The translations under genes and the position numbers were made by a program. Positions 6,725-7,122 of a DNA stretch of 7,122 bases are shown here, one piece after another (positions within the stretch are counted from its first letter, which is position 1; each line of letters starts with the position of its first letter). The DNA is from Candidatus Latescibacterota bacterium (GTDB lineage Bacteria > JAAXHH01 > JABIQT01). The stretch lies in contig JABIQT010001165.1 of assembly GCA_018667995.1 (NCBI GenBank), positions 1-7,122 of the forward strand. Direction: 5' to 3'. Below the pieces are notes generated by a model. It ran no database searches. It was not told the origin of the DNA and worked only from the letters and a program-made list of their open reading frames with translations.

Positions 6725-7122
6725 ATGAATCTACGTGAGAGGCTCCGTCCGCGACTCCTCCTGTCGCATATTTCACTCGCCACTATACCTGTATTGATCC
6801 TCGGTATTCTTCTCATTCAGACCACCAGAGAATCCATAGAGACCACCGTATCCGATGGCAATTTCGAGGTGGCAAAACGTGCGAGTAATGAGATCAGGCT
6901 TTATATCGAACAGGCTCAAAACGTAGTCAGTCAAGTTGCCGACAATATGGGCATGCTTGATACGACACCTATTGAGCGACAACGACTCATTGATAACGTG
7001 GTCGTTCGTCACGATCAGTTCAAGGTGGTCGCAGTGCTGGATCTGGAGGGAAACGAGCTTTTCTGCACCCAACTATCCAGCCATGATCCCGCCCACCTTA
7101 AGGCCGGTTTGGAACTTCCAGC
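6725..7122 (+). CDS. Membrane sensor protein, N-terminus (probable Cache-domain histidine kinase; 3' end outside window)
   Basis: A frame open to the right edge encodes 132 residues. After a short basic N-terminus (NLRERLRPR), one transmembrane helix spans about 11-31 (LLLSHISLATIPVLILGILL). A long amphipathic helix follows (about 35-75), then a strand-turn VVAVLDLEGNELF (101-113). This is the usual opening of dCache-type periplasmic sensor domains of histidine kinases, diguanylate cyclases and chemoreceptors. The output domain is outside the window, so a histidine kinase is the most likely but unproven choice. The start may be 6725, with a weak GGA at 6714-6716, or the in-frame ATG at 6716, which adds three residues. 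Either way the gene begins 4-13 bases after the binding protein stop, so the two are almost surely co-transcribed and translationally coupled. Confidence 0.75.
   Translation, partial: MNLRERLRPRLLLSHISLATIPVLILGILLIQTTRESIETTVSDGNFEVAKRASNEIRLYIEQAQNVVSQVADNMGMLDTTPIERQRLIDNVVVRHDQFKVVAVLDLEGNELFCTQLSSHDPAHLKAGLELP

Noticed and set aside
6773-7072. 99-codon minus-strand frame near the right edge
   Set aside because: It is antisense to the sensor gene, which reads as a membrane helix plus Cache-like domain and is tightly linked to the binding protein gene; the antisense product has no recognisable features.

Overview
The window is about 53% GC by eye (not computed) and is packed with ordinary metabolic and sensory genes. 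I saw no rRNA, tRNA, CRISPR array, insertion sequence or phage gene. The gene set suggests a free-living heterotrophic Gram-negative bacterium: a formylglycine-type sulfatase, a family 5 solute-binding protein with a Sec signal, a Cache-type membrane sensor, and a YtxJ-like bacilliredoxin pointing to bacillithiol chemistry. A Bacteroidota/Rhodothermota-like or uncultured FCB-group origin would fit. That is inference, and the phylum cannot be fixed from this sequence.

Left block, + strand, 1-3316: four co-directional genes that look like one operon, with gaps of roughly 23, 47 and 46 bases. They are the C-terminal part of a large iron-sulfur/FAD oxidoreductase (5' end outside the window), a DUF1028 Ntn-hydrolase-like protein with a C-terminal peptidoglycan-binding-like domain, a fosmidomycin-resistance-type MFS transporter, and a YtxJ-like thioredoxin-fold protein whose active site reads CPIC.

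Middle, - strand, 3331-4707: a Cys-type sulfatase convergent with the YtxJ-like gene, 14 bases apart. Its start is set by a strong ribosome binding site at 4713-4717. Upstream is a good promoter whose -10 overlaps a short perfect palindrome.

The divergent intergenic region (4708-5070) carries this promoter, a second sigma-70-like promoter facing right, two further perfect palindromes and a possible 24-codon upstream ORF. It is the main regulatory region of the window.

Right block, + strand, 5071 to the edge: an exported peptide/oligosaccharide-type solute-binding protein is followed almost immediately by the N-terminus of a membrane sensor (one transmembrane helix, then a Cache-like sensory region) that runs off the window. 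The pairing suggests that the binding protein feeds a signalling protein rather than, or as well as, an ABC importer.

I found no clearly new system. The best leads are the binding protein-sensor pair, the CPIC variant of YtxJ, and the palindromes in the divergent promoter region.
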